A stretch of 50,619 nucleotides of DNA from JBBQED01 sp038320345 (GTDB lineage: Bacteria; Bacteroidota; Bacteroidia; AKYH767-A; OLB10), in NCBI GenBank assembly GCA_038320345.1, contig JBBQED010000020.1, positions 1 to 50,619 on the forward strand, given 5' to 3'. Position numbers and translations under genes: made by a program. Positions within the stretch are counted from its first letter, which is position 1. Every line of letters starts with the position of its first letter. This document shows positions 37,125-43,544 of the stretch, piece after piece. The notes beneath the pieces are model-generated. The model saw only the letters and a list, made by a program, of their open reading frames with translations, searched no databases and was not told where the DNA came from.

Positions 37125-37303
37125 AGTTCTTAAGTATATCAGCGAAAGTAGCTCATCTCGATAGCTATCGGGAGGTAGATCGCAACCTCAGATTTAAATT
37201 AGTTCTTAAAGTATACAGTATTGCGAAAGTAGCTCATCCCGATAGCTATCGGGAGGTAGATCGAAACCTCAGATTTAAATTAGTTCTTAAAGTATACAGT
37301 ATT
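37125..37303 (+). repeat. two tandem units resembling a broken tRNA-Gly with palindrome, plus a partial third leader
   Basis: Two direct repeats, 37125-37200 and 37201-37281, each begin AGTTCTTAA and contain GCGAAAGTAGCTCA, which is exactly the 5' acceptor and start of the D-arm of the tRNA-Gly that follows. Where the tRNA continues GTTGGTAGAGC, the repeats instead carry TCCCGATAGCTATCGGGA (a perfect 18-bp palindrome in unit 2, one mismatch in unit 1), then GGTAGATCG and an AACCTCAGATTTAAATT tail. The leader (AGTTCTTAAAGTATACAGTATT) appears a third time at 37282-37303 directly before the real tRNA. See the matching finding. Confidence 0.85.
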
Positions 37304-37376
37304 GCGAAAGTAGCTCAGTTGGTAGAGCGCGACCTTGCCAAGGTCGAGGTCGCCGGTTCGAACCCGGTCTTTCGCT
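37304..37376 (+). tRNA. tRNA-Gly (anticodon GCC)
   Basis: A 73-nt cloverleaf without encoded CCA. The acceptor stem is GCGAAAG with CTTTCGC and discriminator T. The D-arm starts AGCTCAGTTGGTAGAGC, the anticodon stem CGACC/GGTCG encloses loop TTGCCAA with anticodon GCC at its centre, and the T-arm has CCGGTTCGAACCCGG. All stems pair. Confidence 0.96.
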
Positions 37377-37379
37377 CTC

Positions 37380-37411
37380 AAGCCTCCGTAACACGGAGGC
37401 TTTCTTTTTTT
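37380..37411 (+). terminator. terminator after tRNA-Gly
   Basis: A perfect 10-bp stem (37380-37389 with 37393-37402) around a three-base loop, GC-rich core GCCTCCGT/ACGGAGGC, followed by TTTCTTTTTTT. It starts three bases after the tRNA. Confidence 0.85.
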
Positions 37412-37597
37412 AATGCAGAATCAAAAATAATTTCGGTACTCCGCATTGATATTCAGCATTCTGAGAAGTTCTTTCAATTTTACCTTCATTTTATGAATGT
37501 TAGGCTTTCCAATCTCCTAAAATCCGGTACTTTTGCGCCTCCGGTTTAAAGATCGGCGATTCAGATTCACAGGTACCCACCCATCTGATGGAAATTT

Positions 37598-37681
37598 GCC
37601 CGGGTGGTGGAACTGGTAGACACGCAGGACTTAAAATCCTGTGGCCTTACAGCTGTACGGGTTCGACTCCCGTCCCGGGTA
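37598..37681 (+). tRNA. tRNA-Leu (anticodon TAA)
   Basis: An 84-nt class II tRNA with a long variable arm (GTGGCCTTACAGCTGTAC region). The acceptor stem pairs GCCCGGG with CCCGGGT (first pair G-T wobble), discriminator A. The anticodon stem CAGGA/TCCTG encloses CTTAAAA, anticodon TAA. The T-arm is CGGGTTCGACTCCCG. CCA is not encoded. It marks the left edge of the integrated element. Confidence 0.94.
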
Positions 37682-37686
37682 CGCTG

Positions 37687-37713
37687 ATAATGAATGAGTT
37701 ACAAGTTCATTAT
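37687..37713 (+). repeat. inverted repeat directly after tRNA-Leu
   Basis: ATAATGAA (37687-37694) pairs perfectly with TTCATTAT (37706-37713) across an 11-base loop. It starts six bases after the tRNA 3' end. It could belong to the integrase core site or simply follow the tRNA; position suggests the former but nothing proves it. Confidence 0.4.
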
Positions 37714-37759
37714 TAAGAAGTAACAATTTTAGTAACACCTTAAAATGACCAAGGTGCTG

Positions 37760-37800
37760 AATCAGGGTGCTGAAATTTCGATTTCGCACCCTGATTTCTT
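37760..37800 (-). terminator. long hairpin, terminator of the integrase
   Basis: A 17-bp arm (37760-37776) pairs with 37781-37796 with one bulged base, around loop TTCG; the stem includes AATCAGGGTGC/GCACCCTGATT. On the plus strand it is followed by TCTTTT and on the minus strand the A/T-rich flank gives a weaker T-run. It lies between tRNA-Leu and the end of the integrase and may end transcripts from both sides. Confidence 0.7.
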
Positions 37801-37821
37801 TTAAGGCAATGTCGATTGTTT

Positions 37822-39228
37822 TCATTTTTCTATTGAGTTTGATTGTTCTTTGTTGGTGGAATCATTGCGAACTTTTTCTATTTCTTCTTTCCTTTTTTCT
37901 TCTCCTGGAAAAATTTCAAAGGTTTGATTTGCTTTTGCGATCATTGTTTGATCGATATAAAATTTGTCTAGTACATCGTTATTGGAATGACCTGAAATGG
38001 ATTTCGGATTGCCTTGCGTGAATAGTTGCAGTTCTGTTAAGTACGCCTTTCTAATTGACTTTAATGTAAGGGGGCGATCCGTAACTTGTTTGGCAAAATG
38101 CGTAAATCCTCTGCTTAGTGTATCTGTCATTATTTTTGTTCGATCCATTTTGATTTCATCTGCAATAATGAACTTGTCTGAATCTTTGTTTTCTTCATAG
38201 CCTAATTCATTCAGTAGATTTTTTAGTTGAGCAGTTACTGGAACGAAGTTGTATTTCTTTTCTTCGTTAGTTCTCCTGTTTTGAATTCGATTAACTTTTA
38301 TATCCGGTACTTTAATAATCTGTATTCCGTTAATTTCTTGAATGTCGGAGAATTTCATATTGAGAATTTCTTCGCGTCTCCTGCCGCTATACAAGCAAAG
38401 CTTAAATGCTGAAACCAGCCAGGGACGGAATAAATTTCTGATTCTTTTTACCCCATGCGAGTAGTGCTTAATTCCGTTTTCTGGCTTTACCTGTTGGATG
38501 ATTGCTTCAAATTCTACTGCTGTTATTGCTACTGGTTTTGGATTAATCCTTTTGCGTTCTACTCTTTCAAACCAGTTTCGCATCGGGGTATTAAACTCAT
38601 TGATATACCACCCAAAAAAACTTGTATAGTATCCAAAATGTTTGTTGAGAGATCTTGCGGAATAGTTCTTTTCTTCTATGAAATACTGATACACGACTCC
38701 AACCGTTTGGTCGTTGATATCTTCAAGGCCAAAAGTTGTAAGATCAAACTTATTATTGGTAAGAATCTGGACTAACATTTCAAATGAGGTTTCTAAATCT
38801 TTTAAGTATTCTTTGCTACGTTCTCTTTTCCTATGTTGAGGAACATTTTCGTTGTGAAGCCAAGCAACGTATCGAGATAGTGCTTCCGTTAATAAAACAG
38901 GCTCATCAATATGATGAGTTTGCGGTTTTGTTCCTTTCGACTTATTGCTATCATTTGTGATTCCCTGCTTTACTTCTTTTTGAAAAGTGATGGCCTCTTT
39001 AATTGCTTCATTCAGATCTCTACTTTCTAGCTTTTTTGTCTTTCTTTTATTTTTTGAATTCGCTTCATATATATACACCTTAAAGACGTGCCGATCTCCA
39101 AATGGACATCGTTGGATAGGCCTCCCTGTTTCTTTGCAAATATCTGAGACATTTCTAGCACATTTATAGCAATACACGGTCAATCCATCCCACTTTTTTG
39201 AATCCGGTATATACAGTGGCTTTTCCAT
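37822..39228 (-). CDS. tyrosine-recombinase integrase with N-terminal zinc-ribbon-like segment
   Basis: A 468-residue integrase. The N terminus has a possible metal-binding segment: Cys20 and Cys23 (CYKC), Cys31, Cys41 and His47 (RCPFGDRH). A SAM-like core-binding domain follows (about 110-225). The catalytic domain has Arg at about 283 (YSGRRREE), Lys390-x-x-Arg393 (TLKSIR, Lys in place of the usual His), His414 (SGHSN) and the nucleophile Tyr424 (DKFYID). The tail is Lys/Glu-rich. It reads towards tRNA-Leu and ends about 140 bp from it, so it should be the enzyme that put the element there. The excisionase-like gene ends eight bases upstream, so the two form an operon. Confidence 0.9.
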   Translation of the reverse strand: MEKPLYIPDSKKWDGLTVYCYKCARNVSDICKETGRPIQRCPFGDRHVFKVYIYEANSKNKRKTKKLESRDLNEAIKEAITFQKEVKQGITNDSNKSKGTKPQTHHIDEPVLLTEALSRYVAWLHNENVPQHRKRERSKEYLKDLETSFEMLVQILTNNKFDLTTFGLEDINDQTVGVVYQYFIEEKNYSARSLNKHFGYYTSFFGWYINEFNTPMRNWFERVERKRINPKPVAITAVEFEAIIQQVKPENGIKHYSHGVKRIRNLFRPWLVSAFKLCLYSGRRREEILNMKFSDIQEINGIQIIKVPDIKVNRIQNRRTNEEKKYNFVPVTAQLKNLLNELGYEENKDSDKFIIADEIKMDRTKIMTDTLSRGFTHFAKQVTDRPLTLKSIRKAYLTELQLFTQGNPKSISGHSNNDVLDKFYIDQTMIAKANQTFEIFPGEEKRKEEIEKVRNDSTNKEQSNSIEK

Positions 39229-39236
39229 CGGTGCGA

Positions 39237-39590
39237 TTATAGCGTGGTTGTAATATTCTGCAATCTTGCCAGAAATGATTTTTCGTGTTCTCCCGATGGG
39301 ATATACGAATGATTTTCTTTTTTTGAAGTATCAAGAGCGGATTGTATTTGGACAAATAACTTCATTTGGGCTGATAACACATCCGGGAATGCGTTTTTTC
39401 CATGCTTTTTTACTAAATACTCAATTCCTGCCTTATTCTTTGCGCATTCGAATTCGTTATACAGAATGTATTGTTTGCGAGAACCTAAATCGCAGAGAAT
39501 TTTTATACCATGCGTTTTGCACCATTTGCGAAATGTTCTTGTTGTATATTTAAGTTCTTTAGCTCCATCGGAAATGTAAACACGCTCCAT
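39237..39590 (-). CDS. excisionase-like helix-turn-helix protein
   Basis: A 117-residue protein. The first 50 residues (ISDGAKELKYTTRTFRKWCKTHGIKI, spanning 6-31) look like a MerR/Xis-type winged helix-turn-helix, with a Lys/Arg-containing second part (LGSRKQYILYNEFECA). The remainder is helical with no recognised domain. It sits eight bases upstream of the integrase and is probably cotranscribed, which is the usual place for a recombination directionality factor or a regulator of integrase. The assignment is moderately sure and rests on fold pattern and context. Confidence 0.65.
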   Translation of the reverse strand: MERVYISDGAKELKYTTRTFRKWCKTHGIKILCDLGSRKQYILYNEFECAKNKAGIEYLVKKHGKNAFPDVLSAQMKLFVQIQSALDTSKKENHSYIPSGEHEKSFLARLQNITTTL

Positions 39591-39591
39591 G

Positions 39592-39644
39592 CTTTTACAG
39601 TTAAATTTCGATGTAAAAGTACGTGGCCTAATAGACGTAAAAGT
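39592..39644. promoter_or_regulatory. GTAAAAGT-like repeats upstream of the excisionase-like gene
   Basis: Direct copies of GTAAAAGT lie at 39613-39620 and 39637-39644, 24 bp apart, and an inverted CTTTTAC at 39592-39598. An extended match, TAAAAGTTTGT, recurs at about 39792-39802. The cluster lies immediately upstream of the first gene of the xis-int operon, where arm-type sites or an operator would be expected. Confidence 0.35.
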
Positions 39645-39832
39645 TTGTTAATTGTTTGGAAAAAATTTGCAAGGAGTTTATTTAGATTCAGTCCTATTTT
39701 CATAGGTTAATAATTTCCAATATTATTAAAAATGGAAGTTAGTATAATTTCTATTTTATTTTTTAAAAAGAATAGTAATTAAATCGAGGCATAAAAGTTT
39801 GTACCTTTTTACTCTATTTTTCAATAATTGTA

Positions 39833-39860
39833 AAAGCCCCCTTTTTAAGAAGGGGGCTTT
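39833..39860 (-). terminator. terminator after the 70-residue protein
   Basis: A perfect 11-bp stem (39833-39843 with 39850-39860) with five G-C pairs in a row (CCCCC/GGGGG) and a six-base loop. On the minus strand the stem is followed by CTTTTACAATT, a modest T-run. Confidence 0.7.
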
Positions 39861-39876
39861 GAAAGATCAATACCTT

Positions 39877-40089
39877 TTAAACTTTTTGCTTGTCAACAGA
39901 ATTTGAAGTCAAATTACGTTTTTGTTTTTTTGAAAAAGGAACATCATTGTTTTTGCCATATTTATTTTCAAATCCAACTAATCGATTATTAATAAATACT
40001 TGTTTCATTAATTCACTTTCTAATTCTTTTTGTGACATTTTTTGCAACTTGTCAAGGTAAGCTTTCTCGGGCTTAGTAAGTCTTTGCAT
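39877..40089 (-). CDS. small charged protein of unknown function
   Basis: A 70-residue protein, Lys- and Glu-rich, mostly helical (KPEKAYLDKLQKMSQKELES, then VFINNRLVGFENKYGK) with a basic tail ending DKQKV. There is no signal peptide, no membrane helix and no motif that I recognise. It has a clear terminator 16 bp after its stop, which supports a real gene. It lies downstream of the sigma-like gene in the element with a gap of about 79 bp and may be part of the same operon. Confidence 0.5.
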   Translation of the reverse strand: MQRLTKPEKAYLDKLQKMSQKELESELMKQVFINNRLVGFENKYGKNNDVPFSKKQKRNLTSNSVDKQKV

Positions 40090-40168
40090 TGCATACTTCT
40101 TTTGTTGAAAATACTCAATATTTAGGGGATTTTACTGAGTATAATACGAATTTATGAACATAGTCAAG

Positions 40169-40846
40169 TTAATTCTTTAACTCTTCAATATATTCCATTA
40201 ATTTATTTCTTACACGTAACTTTAGTAGCCTTAGATACCCTTTCGTAATTTTAAATTCTTTACACAAACTATCTTCGATTTCATCGGGTAAATCGCACTT
40301 GAATTCTTTATAATCATACATATATTCAGCATATGTCCGTATAATTGTTTCTTCTCGATAGCTTAGTTTACTCAAAGCATATGCCATTATACGTTGTTCT
40401 GGAGAAAGTAGTAACTCGCTTTCAGTGGTATTTAAATTGCTTTCATTTAGTTCTGAATTTTCTTGCAAACTTAAATCTCCAAAAAGGATTTCTTTGGCTT
40501 TTTTTGAACATTTTTTTATATTATCTAAATGGCAATTTTTCAGGATAACCAAATGTAGACCTAAGATTTTGTTTTTGTAATCACCTTCGGTTTCAACTGA
40601 ACTATTGAATTCATGGATTGTTGGAATTTTTAAATAAAATTTACAACATGATTCCTGAATTAAGTCTTGGATCTCCTGTTTAAGGTTTTTTTTGTATGTT
40701 CTTTTGCAATGGATAGTAGAGCATTGCAATAGAACACCCTTTACCTCTTTCAGGTATACCTCAAAAAGATAATTGAATTCTCTACTTCCTTGCTTGAACT
40801 TTTTTAAGTTCATGATTATCTCTACAAATGAAGAAGTCTTTTTCAT
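40169..40846 (-). CDS. sigma-70/ECF-like protein encoded by the element
   Basis: A 225-residue protein with the outline of an ECF sigma factor. Region 2-like sequence spans about 25-75 (LFEVYLKEVKGVLLQ, then EIQDLIQESCCKFYLKI, which corresponds to the DLxQExFLKxY pattern). Region 4-like sequence is at about 155-220 (LSYREETIIRTYAEY, later ITKGYLRLLKLRVRNKL). A linker with an unusual Asn/Glu/Ser-rich stretch separates them. The first codon overlaps the stop of the ArdC-type gene (ATGA), so translation is coupled; a second Met at residue 12 is an alternative start. Its likely role is to turn on element genes or to act as a regulator that contacts RNA polymerase. No anti-sigma factor is visible. 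The sequence is divergent, so I give a moderate score. Confidence 0.6.
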   Translation of the reverse strand: MKKTSSFVEIIMNLKKFKQGSREFNYLFEVYLKEVKGVLLQCSTIHCKRTYKKNLKQEIQDLIQESCCKFYLKIPTIHEFNSSVETEGDYKNKILGLHLVILKNCHLDNIKKCSKKAKEILFGDLSLQENSELNESNLNTTESELLLSPEQRIMAYALSKLSYREETIIRTYAEYMYDYKEFKCDLPDEIEDSLCKEFKITKGYLRLLKLRVRNKLMEYIEELKN

Positions 40847-41694
40847 TTAATTGCGGTTTGGTGTGGTACTGCATAAATGATAAATTTCCGGTCATTTTTT
40901 AAAACCTTTAGCCAGTTTTCTATGTAAGCAACACTGTTTTTCTCCACCTTTTCAGCAATTCCTGTAATTGAGCATAAGAAGCAAGCTGCAATTTCTGCTG
41001 TCAATTCTTCCTTGGAGTAGGCAGGAGTTCCAAATGAGGTACTCTGCGCAACCTCAGGTCTATTGAGCCTGTATTCATGACCTGTGGCATGAACTGTTTC
41101 GTGATAGAGCGTGTTGTAATACGCCTCACTAGATTCAAATTTACCAATTTCTGGAATATTGATAATATCCTCTATTCGGTCGTAATATGCCTGATTATGG
41201 TCATTTCTAATTACTGGAGGATTCGGCATTCCTTTAATAGTCTCTTCACAAGCTTCTATCGGGTTATTAGGGCGGTTTATAGCGGGAATCATGTCTTTGG
41301 GTATTCCTTCACATTGAGACACGTTAAACACGCGGTAATAGCGCAATAGAGGCCTGGTATTTTGTTTCGCTTGTGTAGTTTCCGATTCCCCTTCTTCAGC
41401 TTTTCCGTTTGGTTGCCAATTCCAAAACACAACAATATGCGGTTTCTCCTTTTCTTTAATCGTTGCTCCCAATTCCTGAATTTGTTTTTCTGTGAGGAAG
41501 TAATTCTTTGCATACCCAAGAGATGCCAGAAGCATAATGTTAATGCCTTTGTAGAATTTACCGGAATACAAGTTGCAAGGTTGTCCTGCTTCAGTCCAGG
41601 GTTGTCTCCATGGTACAGTTCCCTTTTCCAATAAGTTAATGATTCTGTCTGTGACGATTGCATACACGTCCTTTTTCGTTTTGGTGTTTTCCAT
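40843..41694 (-). CDS. ArdC-type antirestriction protein with zincin-like domain
   Basis: A 283-residue protein from the Met at 41694 (MENTKTKKDVYAIV); the longer open frame up to 41838 would overlap the upstream recombinase and lacks homologous character. The N-terminal half is the ArdC single-strand-DNA-binding domain (LLEKGTVPWRQPW, NLYSGKFYKGINIMLL, IVVFWNWQ). The C-terminal half is a polyvalent zincin metallopeptidase with HETVH at 198-202 and downstream acidic residues (KEELTAEIAACF) that could supply the third ligand. ArdC proteins protect incoming mobile DNA from host restriction. The stop overlaps the start of the sigma-like gene by four bases. Confidence 0.88.
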   Translation of the reverse strand: MENTKTKKDVYAIVTDRIINLLEKGTVPWRQPWTEAGQPCNLYSGKFYKGINIMLLASLGYAKNYFLTEKQIQELGATIKEKEKPHIVVFWNWQPNGKAEEGESETTQAKQNTRPLLRYYRVFNVSQCEGIPKDMIPAINRPNNPIEACEETIKGMPNPPVIRNDHNQAYYDRIEDIINIPEIGKFESSEAYYNTLYHETVHATGHEYRLNRPEVAQSTSFGTPAYSKEELTAEIAACFLCSITGIAEKVEKNSVAYIENWLKVLKNDRKFIIYAVPHQTAIK

Positions 41695-41776
41695 AGTGTT
41701 TGTTTTTAAGGATGAACATTGACCACGCATTATACTGTGGGGTTCTAAAAAGCCCAGTGGAAAACTCATGATTGAA

Positions 41777-42649
41777 TTATTGTAGGTAGGACATTGCGGT
41801 ATTTTCAAATTCTTTGTCGTTGTATTGTTGATATACAAAAGTTGAAATCGGATTGCTGTGCCCTAGTCCTTTTTGGATGAAAGCAAGGGATGCATTTTGA
41901 TCCCTACGTATATGCGCCCAACCATGCCGGAATGAATGCGGTGTGACTTTTTCTATAATACCCGCATGGTGCGCATTTTGTTTGATGATTCTTTGGATAC
42001 TTCTACTGCACAAGCGAGAACTCCATCCTTTCCCGAATTCCCATCCCAAAAATAATGCAGACGCCTTTTGAATATGTTCCAGTTGTGTACGGAGTGATAT
42101 GTATTTAACAAGGATTTCGTGCGTGGATTTAGACCACATGATTATCCGTTTCTTTCCGGTCTTTTTGGTGGCGATCACGGTTGAACATTTGGCCTCATCT
42201 ATCTGACTTATATCCAAATCTCCAAGTTCCGATACTCGCACACCAGTATCCCAAAGCATGCGGATGAGTAACGTGTCGCGTATTTCGGTGAAAGTGTTGG
42301 TTGAGCTATTTGCAATCATGAGTTTGTATTCTTTTTCGGTGATTGCACGATGTGATTTTGCATGAACTCGTGGCAATCGGATTAGAGTAGGGGGAAGGCA
42401 TTTGTTTCCTTGAGTGATGCAGAACTGGAAAAAGTTTTTGATCACAATCATTGCAAACTGGATCGAGTAGGAGCCATAGTGCTTTTCAAGCCACGCTCTG
42501 TATTTCACTATGTCTGATACGGTATAAGATTCAATCGGTTTTTCTCCGCAAATTTCAATGAATCGAAAAAGCCAGATTCTATATGCGATGCTTGCACGAT
42601 GAGCGTAGGTGCCTTTCCATTCAAGATACTGCACGATAAGATTTTTCAT
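41777..42649 (-). CDS. second tyrosine recombinase (XerD-like)
   Basis: A 290-residue recombinase. The N-terminal SAM-like domain (1-95) is followed by a catalytic domain with Arg138 (DTGVRVSEL), a Lys-rich strand (TKKTGKKR), His238-x-x-Arg241 (TPHSFRHGWA), His264 (LGHSNPIS) and Tyr273 (FVYQQY). All active-site residues are present. It is not next to the tRNA and is more XerC/D-like than the first integrase, so it may act on another site (inversion, dimer resolution, or a nested element). A 13-bp hairpin lies six bases upstream of its start codon. The ArdC-type gene starts 82 bp downstream. Confidence 0.9.
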   Translation of the reverse strand: MKNLIVQYLEWKGTYAHRASIAYRIWLFRFIEICGEKPIESYTVSDIVKYRAWLEKHYGSYSIQFAMIVIKNFFQFCITQGNKCLPPTLIRLPRVHAKSHRAITEKEYKLMIANSSTNTFTEIRDTLLIRMLWDTGVRVSELGDLDISQIDEAKCSTVIATKKTGKKRIIMWSKSTHEILVKYISLRTQLEHIQKASALFLGWEFGKGWSSRLCSRSIQRIIKQNAHHAGIIEKVTPHSFRHGWAHIRRDQNASLAFIQKGLGHSNPISTFVYQQYNDKEFENTAMSYLQ

Positions 42650-42655
42650 AAAATA

Positions 42656-42693
42656 TATAAGACCCGCCTGGAACGAACCTGGCGGGTCTTATA
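42656..42693 (-). promoter_or_regulatory. 13-bp hairpin directly upstream of the second recombinase
   Basis: TATAAGACCCGCC (42656-42668) pairs perfectly with GGCGGGTCTTATA (42681-42693) around a 12-base loop. On the minus strand the hairpin ends six bases before the ATG of the recombinase, so it could block the ribosome or stop transcription. It could also be the terminator of an upstream transcript. Confidence 0.5.
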
Positions 42694-42941
42694 ATTCACT
42701 TCTCTGTACATAAATGTCCAGTTAAGCTTCAGTTCCTACAATTTCTCATAGGAACACTAAGAGAATAGCATACCTCAAAAATGAAGTAAAGTTCTTTTAG
42801 TATTGACTCGTTCGTTGTTCGTTCCAATCCTTTCGGATGTCCCCTTTCGGGGCAACGTTTCTTTCAATTAAGTTTTTAATGCTATAGCAAAGAGAGTATA
42901 TATAACTTGAATAATAATGTCAAGCAAAAAGTGATGTTCTT

Positions 42942-42976
42942 TAAAAGAAAATCGACCGTCTATTAGGACAGTCGAT
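42942..42976 (-). terminator. terminator of the 53-residue membrane protein
   Basis: On the minus strand ATCGACTGTC pairs with GACGGTCGAT (42967-42976 with 42951-42960, one G-T pair) around a six-base loop, followed by TTTCTTTT. It is 11 bp after the stop of the small membrane protein and supports that gene being real. Confidence 0.7.
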
Positions 42977-42987
42977 AGTAAATAAGC

Positions 42988-43149
42988 CTATTTAGTGTTT
43001 TTAGAACATAAATTCTCTAAAAAAACGCAAAGAAAGATGGTTAAACATCCAATAAATACAGCAGATGCGACCCTATATTCGTCCCAAGTAATTATTGATC
43101 CGAATATTGCCAGGGCTAAACTTAGTTTGGTGATTGTTGGATATGACAT
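42988..43149 (-). CDS. 53-residue protein with two predicted membrane helices
   Basis: A short gene found by reading the minus strand: start ATG at 43149, stop TAG at 42988. The product starts MSYPTITKLSLALAIFGSI and goes on with ITWDEYRVASAVFIGCLTI, then FLCVFLENLCSKNTK. Two hydrophobic helices (about 8-20 and 28-44) are separated by a short polar turn containing WDEYR, with positively charged ends. A terminator follows directly, and the start lies 47 bp after the stop of the preceding frame (43197), so it could be cotranscribed with the membrane coiled-coil gene. Function unknown; small hydrophobic proteins of this type in mobile elements can be toxins or membrane partners, but nothing here decides it. 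The plus-strand frame over the same bases has no such features. Confidence 0.5.
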   Translation of the reverse strand: MSYPTITKLSLALAIFGSIITWDEYRVASAVFIGCLTIFLCVFLENLCSKNTK

Positions 43150-43196
43150 GATTTTTCTTTTATCATATCATATAATTTAAATTTTGTCAATAGTCG

Positions 43197-43544
43197 TTAA
43201 TTTGAAAAGATAGGTGCCATTCTAATCACTAGGCAATATTGATTATAATACCAATTATTTAAATGATTGGATCTGTCAAGCGCAGGAGCATTTGAAAGGT
43301 AAATCGCATAATCTGAATTAAAACAAAAGGTTTCTGAGTAATTATAAATTGTCAATGGTTTTTTATTGACTGTACTATTTTGTGAATCAAAAACATAAAT
43401 TTTAAATACTTTAAAGCAAAATAATGCGGACACTACGGAATTGGCAATTGATTCTGGTTCATATGATAAAAAAGCTGAACCAAATTCACTGTAGTTTGAA
43501 TTAGTTGCGGAGAGTCGTGCAGTGAAACTTATTAAGTTCCCTTT
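43197..43544 (-). pseudogene. out-of-frame continuation of the membrane coiled-coil gene
   Basis: Directly after the A9 run (T at 43547-43555 on the plus strand) the next reading frame stays open for about 115 codons: SFTARLSATNSNYSEFG, and so on, to the stop at 43197, ending IRMAPIFSN. Its composition matches a folded beta-rich domain. Removing one A joins it to the upstream protein as KKTKGNLISF. A GTG at 43433 could start a separate 78-residue protein, but the frame extends well upstream of it, which favours one long gene of about 320 residues that has been split by a one-base shift. Confidence 0.6.

Larger units (their letters stand above)
42650..42987. other. gene-free stretch with several inverted repeats
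   Basis: This 338-bp stretch upstream of the second recombinase holds no supported gene. It contains a 13-bp perfect hairpin (42656-42668 with 42681-42693), a 7-bp hairpin (GTTCCTA at 42732-42738 with TAGGAAC at 42749-42755), CCCCTTTCGGGG near 42841-42852, and a 10-bp inverted pair TGGAACGAAC (42669-42678) and GTTCGTTCCA (42817-42826). The density of such structure suggests recombination or regulatory sites. Confidence 0.6.

Noticed and set aside
37319..37549. 76-residue frame starting in tRNA-Gly
   Set aside because: It runs through the tRNA and its terminator.
41695..41838. N-terminal extension of the ArdC-type gene
   Set aside because: It would overlap the second recombinase by 62 bp, has no family similarity, and the domain begins right after the Met at 41694.
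42806..42860. Integron attC-like site beside the second recombinase
   Set aside because: The recombinase lacks the integron-integrase extra segment that I would expect, there is no cassette array, and the repeats do not follow the R-box/L-box pattern.
42995..43180. Plus-strand 61-residue frame
   Set aside because: The opposite strand encodes a more plausible small membrane protein with a terminator; the plus product has no features.
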